Origin: Phytophthora quininea
Taxonomy: Eukaryota; Oomycota; Peronosporomycetes; Peronosporales; Peronosporaceae
Direction of reading: 5' to 3'
Length of the DNA stretch: 64,000 nt
Assembly: GCA_011947345.1 (NCBI GenBank)
Contig: JAAVTG010000039.1
Span: forward strand, 403,646-467,645
This document shows, piece after piece, positions 35,001-45,570 of this stretch (its first letter is position 1; each line of letters starts with the position of its first letter). The translations under genes and the position numbers were made by a program. The notes under the pieces were generated by a model. The model made no database searches, had not been told where the DNA came from, and saw only the letters and a list, made by a program, of their open reading frames with translations.

Positions 35001-35196
35001 TTGCTGTCGCACGGGTTGCCACCGCCACTGCAGTCTGCTGGGCAGAGATTCGTTTTGCCTCGAGTTCGCTTTCCGTGTACAGTGGGGAATTGTTGGTATG
35101 TGCTCGAGGCCCCTTGGCAGCTTGGTGATAGGATGGTTTCAGAAAGCCCTTATTAACGCGAAGCTTGCGCTGCCCCAGCTTGTCCGTCGATGACAT
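32062..35196 (-). CDS. LRR - IQ motif - Tudor-like multidomain protein
   Basis: The ATG at 35194-35196 starts MSSTDKLGQRKLRVNKGFLK. After an intron (donor GTGCGT near 34841) come cysteine-containing leucine-rich repeats of the AMN1/F-box type: LTRLNLSNCTALTDDALGWI, LRSLNLSGCYSIGSSGLQAM and LQTLNVTGCQDITDSGIKTL. Then a long IQ-motif arm: ALRLQAYYRGHLGRR, VVRIQSLVRGVLGR, AVKVQAAYRGYWTRRHF, VIKLQSNWRGHHGRQ. The C-terminal third has two Tudor/Agenet-like units (RVLWPLEQRWFDGRVTRYNR with HRVEYDDGDHEW, then GLYFQRFDPQRMLWRSGTIR with EHEWVNV). The tail is very acidic and ends at 32062. Frame breaks at the T run 33830-33834 (one more A on the coding strand joins LRR and IQ parts), near 34330, and near 32660. 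Calmodulin-binding IQ arms with LRRs suggest a cytoskeletal or ciliary scaffold; this is inference. Confidence 0.72.
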
Positions 35197-35408
35197 CGAC
35201 AGCAATCTGAACCTTCGATAGGTATATCGCACACATTATGGGGTGTCGTTTCCAGGCGTCCTTCTACAAAACAACAAAAGAAACGAATCCTCACACACAA
35301 AAACAGAAATATGTGATGCATGTTAGTCTGCCAGTGCTAGTGGGGCGGCTGCGTATCTGTCTTTGCGTCATGTTTGTTTGTCGCCTGATCCTCCCATGCC
35401 TAGTCGTC

Positions 35409-38400
35409 TTACTGCACAATCTTGGCCAACGAAGCAATCGCGTAAATCTTAATCTCGGAACCACCGTCGACCTTCACAATACCATCGGAGGCATCCGTAC
35501 CAATTAACGAGCCCTTCGTGCCCGCTTCATCGCCGGATAGGATGATCACCGTGTCTTGCTTTTCAGGTACGACGGGCCGCACATCGTTAAGCGACACAGT
35601 GAGCACGCGCCCGTCAATGTCGATAGAGCATGAGCCGCCGCTTACACTGGTAATGGCACCGACACTTCCACTGTGTTCGCCAGCAACCACCTCAACTTCC
35701 ACGCCCTTCATCTTCCACGTCACTTCTCCATTAAATGGTCCTCCTGCTGCGTCATTAGCATCTTGATTGAATGCAGGCGTCATCGGAACACCGTTGCCAC
35801 TCATCATACCAGGGGTTGCTGCCGGAGTTGCGGCTGAGTTCATACGTCCCATCGGTGTTGCCACACCAAAGCCAGGCGTCATGGGGTTGTGACTGTAGCC
35901 AGGGGTATTAATTCCAGGTGTCACCGGGTTGAGACCAGGGGTCATAGCTGACAGACCTGGAGTCGTCGGATTAAAGCCCGGGGTCATCGGCTCCATCCCC
36001 ATAGGTTCGTGGCCCATGCCTGGAGTCGCGGCAGACAGATGTGCGGGAGTCGTGGGATTGAGGCCTGGCGTTGTGGGATTCAAGCCTGGAGTCGTCGGGT
36101 TATGGGACATCATGTATGCTGGCGTTCTTGGCTGCAAGCCAGGTGTCGTCGGGTTCAAGCCTGGAGTCGTTGGGTTCGCCGCTGGGGTCACTGGCATCAT
36201 GCCATCTCTCGTCGGAGAACGCGGCGCCAATGGCGTCGTCGGGTTTGAATACCTATTGCTTGACATATCGCTTGATGGTGCAGTCGGCTCGAGAGGAGTG
36301 CCAAAGCTTGTGGCGTGCGTAATATCTTTCTCTTGATTCATTTGCGTTTCAAGCAATGCATCGTCATTGGCAACATTCCATGCCTCACCACCACGCCCAG
36401 AGGACTGCGGAGTGCCCATACCACGATGCAGAGGCGTGGCCATAGGAGTCATAGCACTGCCGTGGAGTGGCGTCTGAGACGGCAGCGGTGTAGCGCCTGT
36501 CATCGGGGTACCAGCGTAGCGGGTTTGTCCACGACACCACCGTCGCGGTTGCCAGCCACTAGAATGTGTAATCGATCGATATCCACAATTTTGGCCTTGC
36601 AGTGAATTTCCACCTTGACTTTCTGGTCGCTTTCGTCGACAACAATACCAATGTAGCCTTTCCAGCGGCCCTTCTTCACCTTTACTGTTTGACCAATCAA
36701 TTCAGACTCGCGCTGATTTCTTCCGCCTCGTTGGTTCTGTTGGCCACGAGCACCCGCATCCATGCGGGGCACGGTCGAGTTTGATATCATATCCGAGCGC
36801 GCCTTGCTGCCAGCTAAAATCACACCACGTGCTCGGGTCACGAATATACCAGAGTTTGTCGTGATACGATTGTTGTGAATGAACAGGTACGTTCGGTAGA
36901 TATGCTTCACCGTTCCGCTGTGTCCCGAAAAGGCCCTTCCACAACATTAACCATCTCGCCAACACTGACGTGGTTATGTTTTTGTCCAGAGCTGCTGTTG
37001 TCCGTGAAGATACAATCTTGCGCTGCACTTCTTGATCCGAAATGTTTCGCGACTGGCCATTTTGACAAAGTACAGTAAAGCCTTCACGCCCGACATGCGT
37101 GATTGCACCCACATCACCGTGAGCAAGGGCCACGAGATCATAAAGTTCCTTGCCCTTGTATGAATCGAGGCCATGCGAGATTTCCGCCGATTCTTGCAAG
37201 TCGCGAACACGTACTTGGATCTCACGCGCCATACTATCCACCAGAACGATAGCCACCGGAGCACCTTCGCTATCATCCACCGCCACAACTGTACCAGTTT
37301 CACCTGAGTACATGCCTGAAACTACCTTGATGTGGTCGCCCACCTTCACGTATTTCATTAATTGCTTCAGTTGAAAATCCAGAATCGTGTCCTTAATTTC
37401 TTCATGCAAAGGCATGACGCGGACAGTGTCGTTGGAAGTGTTGGTACTTAGGACAACTCCCATGAGATTGATCAGGTCCCCCTCAATCACTCGAACAGTA
37501 TCACCCTTGGTAAGTTCAACTTTGTTCTTCCAGTCGTCAGCCTCTACTGAGGCCAGCATGTCCTCAGCAGTGTGCTCGCCGTCTTCACCAGCAACAGAGG
37601 AAAAGCGGTTAATTTCGTCCAGCGTCGGATTCACGTCCTCAGTTGTCAACATGGTGGCAATGTTCACCTCTTTGATCAAGAACCCCTCTTGGTAAAAGTC
37701 GTTGTCGAATGTATCCATCATTTCACCCGTAGAAGGATAACGGCGGCGAGCCACATCTGCCCCCGGAACCATGTTTGCATGAAAAAGCTTTTGGGGCGGG
37801 CGCTGGCCCTTTTTGTACTTGGGCTGCTCACCGCCAGCCAGCACAATAGGATCTAGGCGTGGGATCATTTTCACGACCGCTCGAGCCCCGTTATCCAGAA
37901 TCTCCAACACTTTGCAGAGATCGCCCTTGTAGAGCCCTGCGCGCTTCATACGCGCCCATGCACCAGCAACCAGCGGTTTTCTGCGCTTTTGGACATTGAG
38001 CACTGAGGTCATTTCGTGGATGGGCACAAGCTTCATAGACCATTGTTGCACGTCGCGCAGGCCGTTCAGGACGTCCTTGGCGTGCGGTTCGCGCTCCGCT
38101 TCCACGTAAATGAAGCCCTTTGAGTTGGAAGCAACCACGGACTTTACCATCAGCGGCTCTCCTCGACGAGCAAACTCGATGAACTTGTTCATGAGTGCCA
38201 CCACCAGGTGCTGCTCGCGGCCAGGCTTGCATTTGAAAACCCACATGCGCGGGTCCTGGATGGACGGCAGGAGGGACTGCTGCGCCACCTCGTTCTGGAT
38301 TACGTCACCGCCTTCCTCATCTCCGTCGTACTGCTTGCGGCTTTGCTGGTGGCGCTTCTTGATGCGGTTCACGATGGCCTCGGCGCTCTCCGACTCGTCG

Positions 38401-38723
38401 TATTGTGTGCGGTCCTGCGGCTCGTAGCGGTAGGAGTGGCCTGCCTCCGCCTCCTCGGCCATCTGGCGCTCCGAGCGGTAGAAGTCGTCGTCCTCGTCCT
38501 CTTCTTCCTCCTCATCCTCATCCACATCGGCCTCCTCCTCGATGAACTTGTTGACGGGCTTGCGTCGCTTCTTGGGCTTGGGCTTGCTGTCCGCAGCCTT
38601 GCGCTTCTTGACGGGCGTCTCCTCCTCCTCATCGTCGTCTTCCTCCTCGTCCGGGATCTCGTCCTCCGACGCATCCTCGTCCTCCGACAGATTGCGGTCC
38701 AGCTCCTCGTCGCTCGACGACAT
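35409..38723 (-). CDS. SPT5: SPT5, transcription elongation factor (DSIF large subunit)
   Basis: SPT5 with SPT4 binds RNA polymerase II and controls pausing and processivity. The ATG at 38721-38723 opens a long acidic region (MSSSDEELDRNLSEDED). Then comes the NGN domain (MWVFKCKPGREQHLVVALMN), and KOW domains: GLYKGDLCKVLEILDNGARA, VELTKGDTVRVIEGDLINLM, VKVGDHIKVVSGMYSGETGT, and later VKVKKGRWKGYIGIVVDESD. The C-terminal repeat region (about 35880-36500) is rich in NPTTPGL-type units, the target of P-TEFb-like kinases. A final KOW (IILSGDEAGTKGSLIGTDA) ends at 35409. Frame breaks near 37015, 36920 and 36530 are in short runs or introns; with corrections the blocks join without loss. Total length is about 1050 residues, normal for the family. 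Confidence 0.94.
35880..36260 (-). repeat. SPT5 C-terminal repeats (NPTTPGL units)
   Basis: Coding tandem repeats with consensus NPTTPGL, for example LNPTTPGLNPTTPGLQPRTP, repeated about ten times with variants (NPMTPGF, LSAMTPGL, LNPVTPGI). The TP core matches known SPT5 CTR phosphorylation sites. Nucleotide identity between units is high, so copy number may vary between strains. Confidence 0.85.
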
Positions 38724-39071
38724 GGCGCACGTGGATGGAGACTCTTGCTGGCCTTGCGCGCGCTGCCCCAAAGCTCGTTTTGGGAGCGAACCAACTCCCC
38801 CTCGAAGCAATTGGCTGAAACATAATTCGTCATCTGCACTGGGCTAAATTGATGTAGCCATTTGAGATTAAACGGGAAAAGCGGTACAGGACCGATTATC
38901 TAATACTGATTCAGAAGGGAATAAAACACTGTCTATGGGCATGTAAAATACCACTAAAATCTGACTGGCAGGATCGTGCTATCTGAAACAAAGTATGGGG
39001 GCTTCCGTATCACTGGGCACTTTTCTCCCCAAGCTTTGCTTCACGAGCGCCGAGAGAAAAGCATCTGAGCG
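38724..39071. promoter_or_regulatory. Divergent promoter, SPT5 / F-box-WD40 gene
   Basis: 348 bp between divergent start codons. The half nearer the F-box gene is AT-rich. I see no clear initiator, CCAAT or TATA element. Confidence 0.4.
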
Positions 39072-41017
39072 ATGGCGGACCAAGACGACGCCGCGGCGCT
39101 CCCCCTGCCGCCCCAATCAACGCACTGCTGGGCAAGCCTACGCTGCTGGCGCGAGTGGTCGCCTTCGTGGGGTCCGTGGACACGCGAGTGCTGGGTACGA
39201 GCCGCTTCTGAGAAAGATCACGAGAGGAAGGACGGTGGATTGACGTGAGAAATCTGTCTGTGTGGTGATGCGTGTCTTGCTTTATAGTCTGCCTTAACCG
39301 CAATTGGGCGAGGGAGATGATGAAGCCGTCTGTGTGGGAGATCTCGGCTTGCGTCCCTTACGAGCCGTTGCTCATCAACTGCTTCCGGCGTGCTGCCAAC
39401 TATTGCTACCGTGAGGTTGACGCGCCTTCCCCGTACGCCGCGCTTCCTTTTGCCAAGCTGTGGTAAGCTAGCTGACTGAATGCCTGTCTGCGTTGGTTGA
39501 AATGATAGAAACGTCAACCGGCGAGGCGCTCCGCCCGCAATTCGAGCGTGCCTCTTGAATGAACGCACGTCCATGCGGGAATATGTGCACGACTTAAAAC
39601 TCATGACTGCTGAGAACGAGTGGTTTGGCAAACCCCACGCCTCTTACGAGCTGAAGACGTACCTGAACTAAACCATGAGCTGCAAAAAACAGTCGAATTG
39701 TGTTTGAGAACACCGACCTGCTGAATAACCGATTCAGCCGCAGTCAAGACGCCCGAGTACGTTACAAACTGGATGCGTCTTTGCCGTTTAAGCGCTGACA
39801 CACACCGTTTACCTTTTGTGATTCACAGCTCATTTCAGGCTCTATCGACCAAGAGCGTGCCAACTTTTACTTGTGGTCTCTCGAGAGGCAACACCTTCGG
39901 GCGTCAATGAGTCAACCCAATGCGTCATGCTACGATGTTTGTGATGAAGCTCTAGCCGTTGGTTGCACGGACGGCGCGGTCAAGATTTGGAGTTTTTCGG
40001 CACTTGAAAGTCGCAGCCTTGATACGACTTCACTCGTGAACGCCGCGCCTACGACTTCGATCTCTCATCGCTCTAGCTTGGGAATGGTTCCCTTTATTAG
40101 GACGAGAGCAAAAGACAAGGTGATGAATGTCCGAATCGACCACAACGACGGTACGTTCTTGCACTTGGCCACTTCGACGGAGAAGGGCGAAGCGAACGTC
40201 TGGGATATCACGAAAGGAGAGATTATTGTCTCCATCCCGTCCAACAAGATCCACAAATCGATGCTGCCCCGATCACAGAGAGAGACATCTCCACAGATTA
40301 CTAGCTTGATGTTGCTTCGCAACACTCTTGTTTGTGGCACTTCGTGCGGCCTCATCCGCGTGTTTGATCTGCGAAGCAGTCGACTCACCCACCGCCTTGC
40401 CGGGCATCCAGGTTTGTGCTTGTATGGGTTGGTGTTTTTAGTACAGTACTCAATCATTCGATGTACGTTTGCATTGGCAGGTGCTGTCGTGAACGCAGAT
40501 ACGAAGGGGCGAGTTTTGTGGTCGGCCGGTAGTGAGGGAACAGTTCGCTGGTGGGGTGGAAAAAGCGCGAAGATCCTGTCCAAATCTGCGTTGTGCGAAG
40601 GAGGCATCTCGGCACTTGAAATGGACGAGACTGTCGTCGTCGCGGGCTACTCTGAGCAGGGAATGGAAGCCTGGGACGTACGAACCCAGCAGTCGTTGTG
40701 TACATTTAGCAATCGTGAGCACGGTGGCGTGAAGGCACTGCAATTCGACAACCGCAAGCTCGTTAGTGTGTCGTCAACGGGCAAGGTGAGTGTTTGCGCC
40801 ATTTTGTTCGCTAATTGCTCTTTACTCGAGGCTAATTGATCGATATGCTCTTCAGGCTGCTCTTTGGAGATGGTACGACCCCAACCCAGTACGATGGTTT
40901 GAACCACCCTCGCCGTCCACGCGCTTCGTGTCGACAAAGTTCAACGACCGGCATCTCGTATTCGGTACCGATCATGGAGAGCTTATGGATTTTGATCGGC
41001 TCGCTACGGTTTTGTAG
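39072..41017 (+). CDS. F-box / WD40 repeat protein
   Basis: Probable substrate receptor of an SCF ubiquitin ligase. The ATG at 39072 starts MADQDDAAALPLPP. With one extra C in the run 39111-39114 it continues INALLGKPTLLARVVAFVGS, then after an intron VCLNRNWAREMMKPSVWE, which together look like an F-box. A linker region follows (39330-39700) with two introns that I could not place exactly. The WD40 propeller runs from about 39830: LISGSIDQERANFYLWSLER, LAVGCTDGAVKIWSF, TEKGEANVWDITKGEII, LVCGTSCGLIRVFDLRSSRL, LWSAGSEGTVRWWGG and TVVVAGYSEQGMEAWDVRTQ. Introns at about 40413-40480 and 40785-40856 are clear. The last exon ends DFDRLATVL at 41017. The WD40 part is firm; the F-box call is moderate. 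Confidence 0.75.
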
Positions 41018-41098
41018 GCATATTGTTGCTGTGCCGTGTTCTGAGTTAAAATGAGAAATTCCACTAGGATAGAATTCGAAGCTACCAACCAGGAATCC

Positions 41099-41464
41099 CT
41101 ACGACTTGTGAGCTGTAGGAACAGAGCTGCTTCTCGAAGGCTTCCTCAAGTAAACAATGCTACGTTTCAACGCTTGGTTTTGGTGTCCCGGTCTCACGAT
41201 GGCAACTCGAGCTGGGTCGATGCGGGTGTCCTCAATGATCGATGTAGCGGTAACTGCAACTCGAGTAGAATGTTGGTAGAAGGAGTCACCGGTGACAGGG
41301 TCCGGGACTCGCACTATCACACCAGCCCCCGTGCTCAGCAGAGCCATTGATTCACGTGCAGGTTGGAGCTGGCCGTTGCCGCTGCTGTGGGAGATCCCCA
41401 TGCTGGTGGTGCTGAGTTGTTCGATAAACTCTATTTTTACCGAGCTCTGCAGCAACAATAGCAA
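41099..41464 (-). CDS. Small open frame of uncertain status
   Basis: A 121-residue frame lying between the convergent F-box/WD40 and Rieske genes. Its middle part (GAGVIVRVPDPVTGDSFYQH) looks protein-like and the end is basic and serine-rich. No family recognised, no signal peptide, no intron. It could be an independent small gene or a chance frame in a shared 3' region. Confidence 0.25.
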   Translation of the reverse strand: MLLLLQSSVKIEFIEQLSTTSMGISHSSGNGQLQPARESMALLSTGAGVIVRVPDPVTGDSFYQHSTRVAVTATSIIEDTRIDPARVAIVRPGHQNQALKRSIVYLRKPSRSSSVPTAHKS

Positions 41465-41561
41465 AGACCGCTACCACAGCGCCAAGTGATTCATGTCAAC
41501 AATTCATTCTCAGACATCACTTTCAACATAACTCACATCTTCGTGTACGTACAACGTCTCC

Positions 41562-42338
41562 CTAAAATGCCTCATCATGAAAAAGAGTCTCTGTGAAAGA
41601 TGTGAAACCAATATAAAGGCTAGTTGTTCCGTCTCGTTCTCGCCGAGAGCGCACTGGGTAGCACTCTGCTTGACGATTCACCGGTATAATGCAGTGGCCA
41701 TCCTCCAGCGAAAACGGCCACTTGTGCCGAGGGCAGGCTATGCAAAGCGTGCCGTCGATGTCTTCAATATCACCTAAGTGCAGCGGCGCGGCCTGATGGG
41801 GACATTCATCTTGAACAGCGTAAAACTCGCCGTCATACTTGAATATGGCGACCGCCTTCCCATTGATTAGCACCTTTGTCCCTGGTAGATGTAGTTGACA
41901 AATCCGAGGGGCATCAGCATCGAATCCAGCAGCAGCATAAGAAGAGCACAACCAAATCGAACGCACCTAGTGTAGTCGTCCGCGAACCAGGCTTGACGCG
42001 CCTCCGGCCAGTCACTGTGTATTCATATTTTGGTCGGTGCTCGGTCGCCTCGACAACGTCTGCAATCAACTCGAGGCGATCGTTAGTATCGGGGTCATTG
42101 TCCTCAACGGGGCACAACGCAGCGAGCGACGCGTACCTGAAGGCCGTACGTGCGTCGCAAACCAGAGATATCGGTCGTCGTCCTCGGAGCGGCCCCTGCG
42201 CCGCCGAACGCCAGGCTCCGGGTCCACCTCATTCTCCCAAGACAGGTCCAAGTGCAAGCGGCTCATGTTTCCGTCGGTGCCCGATTCAAATTTGAAAGCA
42301 ACCCTAGCCGCTCCTTTTTCAAGCACACAACTGCTCAT
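41562..42338 (-). CDS. Rieske [2Fe-2S] domain protein
   Basis: The Rieske cluster ligands are complete: CPHQAAPLHLG (Cys and His) and CPRHKWPFSLEDG (Cys and His), with the usual spacing of about 17 residues. The run VAIFKYDGEFYAVQDE before them is typical of small ferredoxin-like or RFESD-type Rieske proteins. The N-terminal part (ATG at 42336-42338, MSSCVLEKGAARVAFKFES) is separate and contains WFATHVRPSGTRRSLRCAP, then LELIADVVEATEHRPKYEYT. An intron from about 41970 to 41883 joins it to GTKVLINGKAVAIF. One shift at the C run near 42110 interrupts the first exon. No transit peptide or membrane segment is obvious. It likely acts in electron transfer; the substrate is unknown. Start codons of this gene and U2AF35 are 81 bp apart. 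Confidence 0.8.
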
Positions 42339-42419
42339 CAGCCATTGGACAAAACTATGTTTCAGCGATTGGCTCACATTCCAGAATCTTTGGTCAAGGT
42401 CTCCTAACGGGGAGTGGCG

Positions 42420-43422
42420 ATGTCTAGCAGGTACGGAGACGACTTCCGCGGGCGCGGGCGGGACCGGAGCAGGGACCGCGGGTACGGAGGCGGAGGCGGA
42501 GGCTACGGGGACGCTCGGGCGGCGGTGGAGGCGGCGGCTACAGTCGCGACCGAGCGGGGAGCGGTCGACGTGGAGAGCAGAGTGGTGGAGGCGCCGAGCA
42601 CCTCGCCCGCATCCACGGCACCGAGGAGGACCGCGTCAACTGTCCGTTCTACTTCAAGATCGGCGCGTGCCGACACGGCGACCGCTGCTCGCGGCTGCAC
42701 AACAAGCCCGTGTTCAGCCAGACGATCTTGGTGAGCCACATGTATCAAAACCCGATCGCGCAAGTGATTGCGCAGAACGGAGACCCGGCCTCCTGGACCA
42801 GCGTCACGTGGACGAGGAGTTTGAGGACTTTTACGAAGAGGTGTTCGAGGAGCTGTGCAAGTTCGGCAAGCTAGAGGAGCTGAACATTTGCGACAATTTG
42901 GGCGACCACCTCGTTGGCAACGTATATGCCAAGTATGAAGACGAGGAGCACGCAGCCGCTGCGCAAAAGGCGCTCTACGGTCGTTTCTACGCTGGTCGAC
43001 CTCTTGTGTGCGAATTCTCTCCAGTCACGGATTTCCGAGAAGCGCGATGCCGCCAATTCGACGAGGGGACCTGCAACCGTGGAGGCTATTGCAACTTTAT
43101 GCACATTAAAACAGTGCCCCGTTCGATGCAGCGCGAGCTAGAAAGGATGTTCAACCGCGGCCACCCTCATGATAAAAGCCGCAGCAGGAGCCCCAGTCGA
43201 AGCAGGAGTCGAAGTGGGAGTAGAGGTCGTGGGCGTCACGCGCGCGGTCGTTCACGCAGTGGTTCCCATGACGCGAGCAAGGGAGGGTCATCGCGGCGCA
43301 AGAGTAGCCGCAGTCGTTCACCATCTCCCTCTAAGAAGGATCGCCGTAGCCGTTCCCGCAGCCACAGCCCCCGACCTGAAGCCCCCAAACGAGAACCCAT
43401 TTCTATGGAGAAGAGAAACTAG
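42420..43422 (+). CDS. U2AF35, splicing factor U2AF small subunit
   Basis: U2AF35 recognises the AG at the 3' splice site. The N-terminus is unusual: an Arg/Gly-rich stretch ([20 protein letters not shown] plus a glycine run) of about 65 residues precedes the first zinc finger. Then [20 protein letters not shown] with [11 protein letters not shown] (CCCH finger 1), the UHM fold ([40 protein letters not shown]), and [20 protein letters not shown] (CCCH finger 2). The C-terminus is an RS domain ([19 protein letters not shown]) ending ISMEKRN at 43422. One or two shifts near 42540-42620 and 42785 break the raw frame. No intron is needed. RS domain and both fingers identify it as the canonical small subunit. 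Confidence 0.92.
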
Positions 43423-43580
43423 GAGCAGCTAGCGTGCAAGAGATATATTCTGAAGCCAGCCAAGCAAAGCCGAGTTTGAGCCCCGACTAATACATTTTTT
43501 TGATTCTCATAAAAGCAGAACGTCTTGCATTTACTTATGACGAACACTTCTAGTATTGCTGAAGCAGTTCCGTGCTGCTG

Positions 43581-45176
43581 CTAGTTGAAGCCGTCATCGT
43601 AGAATGCGTCTTGCATGTGCTGCTTCCGACGACGGTCGCCTTTGAGTTCGTTGCTTCGCTGCTTTCGTGAAGACGACTTCTTGTCGAAGATGTCACGCTG
43701 TCGCCACATGCTTCGTTAGCTCCCGACTCTCACACTAAACACTGTAGTAACATACCCGATCAACTTTGCGATCTTCCAAAGTCTCTGGCAAGTCAAGCAT
43801 CGCACGCAACATGTTGTTGTACTTGATGTGCTCCTGCAAGCCCGTCTGCAAGCAGTCCTTCATCGCTTCAAATTGCTTGACGGATTTCCAAGAAGTGATT
43901 TCCAGAACCTCGCTTTTCACTGAAAACGTGACTTGCGGGGTTTCACCATTCTAGATTAGATCACGCACACAAAAAGTCAGGACCTGTACGCAGCACCATC
44001 AGCAAGGACCCCCGCACAGCAAGAGTTGAGTGAATGTCACGGAAAACCACGCGCTGCGTCTTGCGATCCTTTTGCTGTTCTTCTTGCTGCTCTCTTTGCT
44101 CAGTTCGCGAAAACGCTCAAGAATCTCATCATCATAAGGCAACGCGACACCAGCTTTCTGTGCGCTTTCATACAGGAACGCAACATTTTCGCCAGCTGCT
44201 GAGCGCACATCGACATCCTTGTGGTCGAGAAGGGCAAGGAACTTTGGCAGCACTCTGTTGATAATTCACGTCATTAGGTTAGGAACATCAAAAGTACCGA
44301 CGCCGGATGCCAGAAAACTCACCTCTCCACAATCTCATCATTCGACAGTAATTCATCGGTCAGGGAAGAAGCAACGAGCCCCCACGAATCCAGAGCTGCC
44401 TTGCAAATATTGCCAACGATTTTGGGTTGAAAAACACCTCCAGAACTTCGAGCATCTCGTCAATATTCTCATCTTCGACGCTGCAGACGAAGCAAATCAA
44501 CCCCAGAGCACGGATTGTCTTGGTAACAAGCGAAAAACCCGCAATTAGTGAATGTGTGTTGACAGCAATGACGTATATCTCACCGAAACTTTGACATTCG
44601 CGTTCCGGGCGGTCCTGATCAACGGCTTCAGCACGTTTTTGAGCGCTGAAAAATCGTTCTTCATCCTGGCCAAAGATGATTGCCATAATGGCAAGTATGC
44701 GCGAGCCCAGCACCGCCTCGCTTTCAGACGGTTTGCGCAGGCATCCGAGAACATTCGACAAAAAGCTGTGCCAGAACCATGGTTAGACTCTTGACTTTGT
44801 TGTGGCCATGTAGTTTGCAGCGAACCTCTCGCTGATGTCTTCGGGTGCCATGTATTGCAGCAAGTAGGTAGTAAGCTTCTCCAGAGCTGCGACCCTAGTC
44901 GTCGTTCTGCAATGGCGACCGACGACAATAGCAGTTTAGTTTAGAGTGAGCCCAAATTCATCAGCGACGCTTTTCGAAACGGTACCTCTTCTCGGTTAAT
45001 TCCTCAATCGCTTCGTCGATCTCTTGCTCGTCCTCTTCGTTCTTGGTGTAGCCGTCGTAGAACTCGCCGTCGTCCGACACGAATGTGCCGTGCGTCTCCA
45101 CAGACACCACCGAGGTGGCGTCGTCGTCATCGTCTTCTTCGTGGCGCATGCGCCGTCCTCCTCGCTTCTTGGCCAT
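43581..45176 (-). CDS. IFRD family protein (interferon-related developmental regulator)
   Basis: IFRD proteins are armadillo-like co-regulators; some bind ribosomes. The ATG at 45174-45176 starts MAKKRGGRRMRHEEDDDDDA, an acidic N-terminus as in IFRD1/2. It splices (donor GTACCG near 44986) to TTTRVAALEKLTTYLLQYM. Downstream exons give LKNVLKPLIRTARNANVKVS, RALGLICFVCSVEDENIDEM, LLDHKDVDVRSAAGENVAFL and RFRELSKESSKKNSKR. The C-terminal IFRD block has TSWKSVKQFEAMKDCLQTGL and NNMLRAMLDLPETLED, and the last exon is basic (KSSSRKQRSNELKGDRRRKQ) ending DAFYDDGFN at 43581. At least five introns. Order matches the family throughout. Confidence 0.87.
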
Positions 45177-45570
45177 CGCTGCCAGCGGTAGTTTCTTCAG
45201 AAGTGAGACAAAATGAACCTGGCGATCTATAATGTCCAATCAGCGCACAGTGTCATTTTTCGCACGCGGGGAGAAGATCTTCTTGGCGAACGGTGAGCGG
45301 AGATCGCAAGAGCTGGTGCTGCCTCCCCGTAGTAGGATGGCAGCAAGCTGATGGACTGTGCCGAACCACCGGAGCTAACGACGTGCTGTACTTGTGGCAG
45401 ATTAACCAGACACAGAGGAAGCAGACGGAAGGGTACATTGGCGAAAGGTGAGTGACTGGGGAATACGTTCATTTCAGTCCGCACACAACACCCAAGTGCG
45501 CAATGTAGAAAGGAGAGGACCATCGACACTTACACTGTTGTGCCCTCGCTTTTTTTTGCCTGCTAGCGCT
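45177..45570. promoter_or_regulatory. Divergent region IFRD / UBA1 with possible upstream UBA1 exons
   Basis: Between the divergent IFRD and UBA1 starts. An intron is clear at 45448-45566 (GTGAGT ... TTTTTTTTGCCTGCTAG), ending five bases before ATG 45571. The sequence before it reads as protein (INQTQRKQTEGYIGE). An ATG at 45232 opens MSNQRTVSFFARGEKIFLAN before another donor. UBA1 may therefore have an N-terminal extension encoded by two small exons; otherwise this is a spliced 5' leader. If the upstream ATG is used, only 55 bp separate the two starts. Confidence 0.5.
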
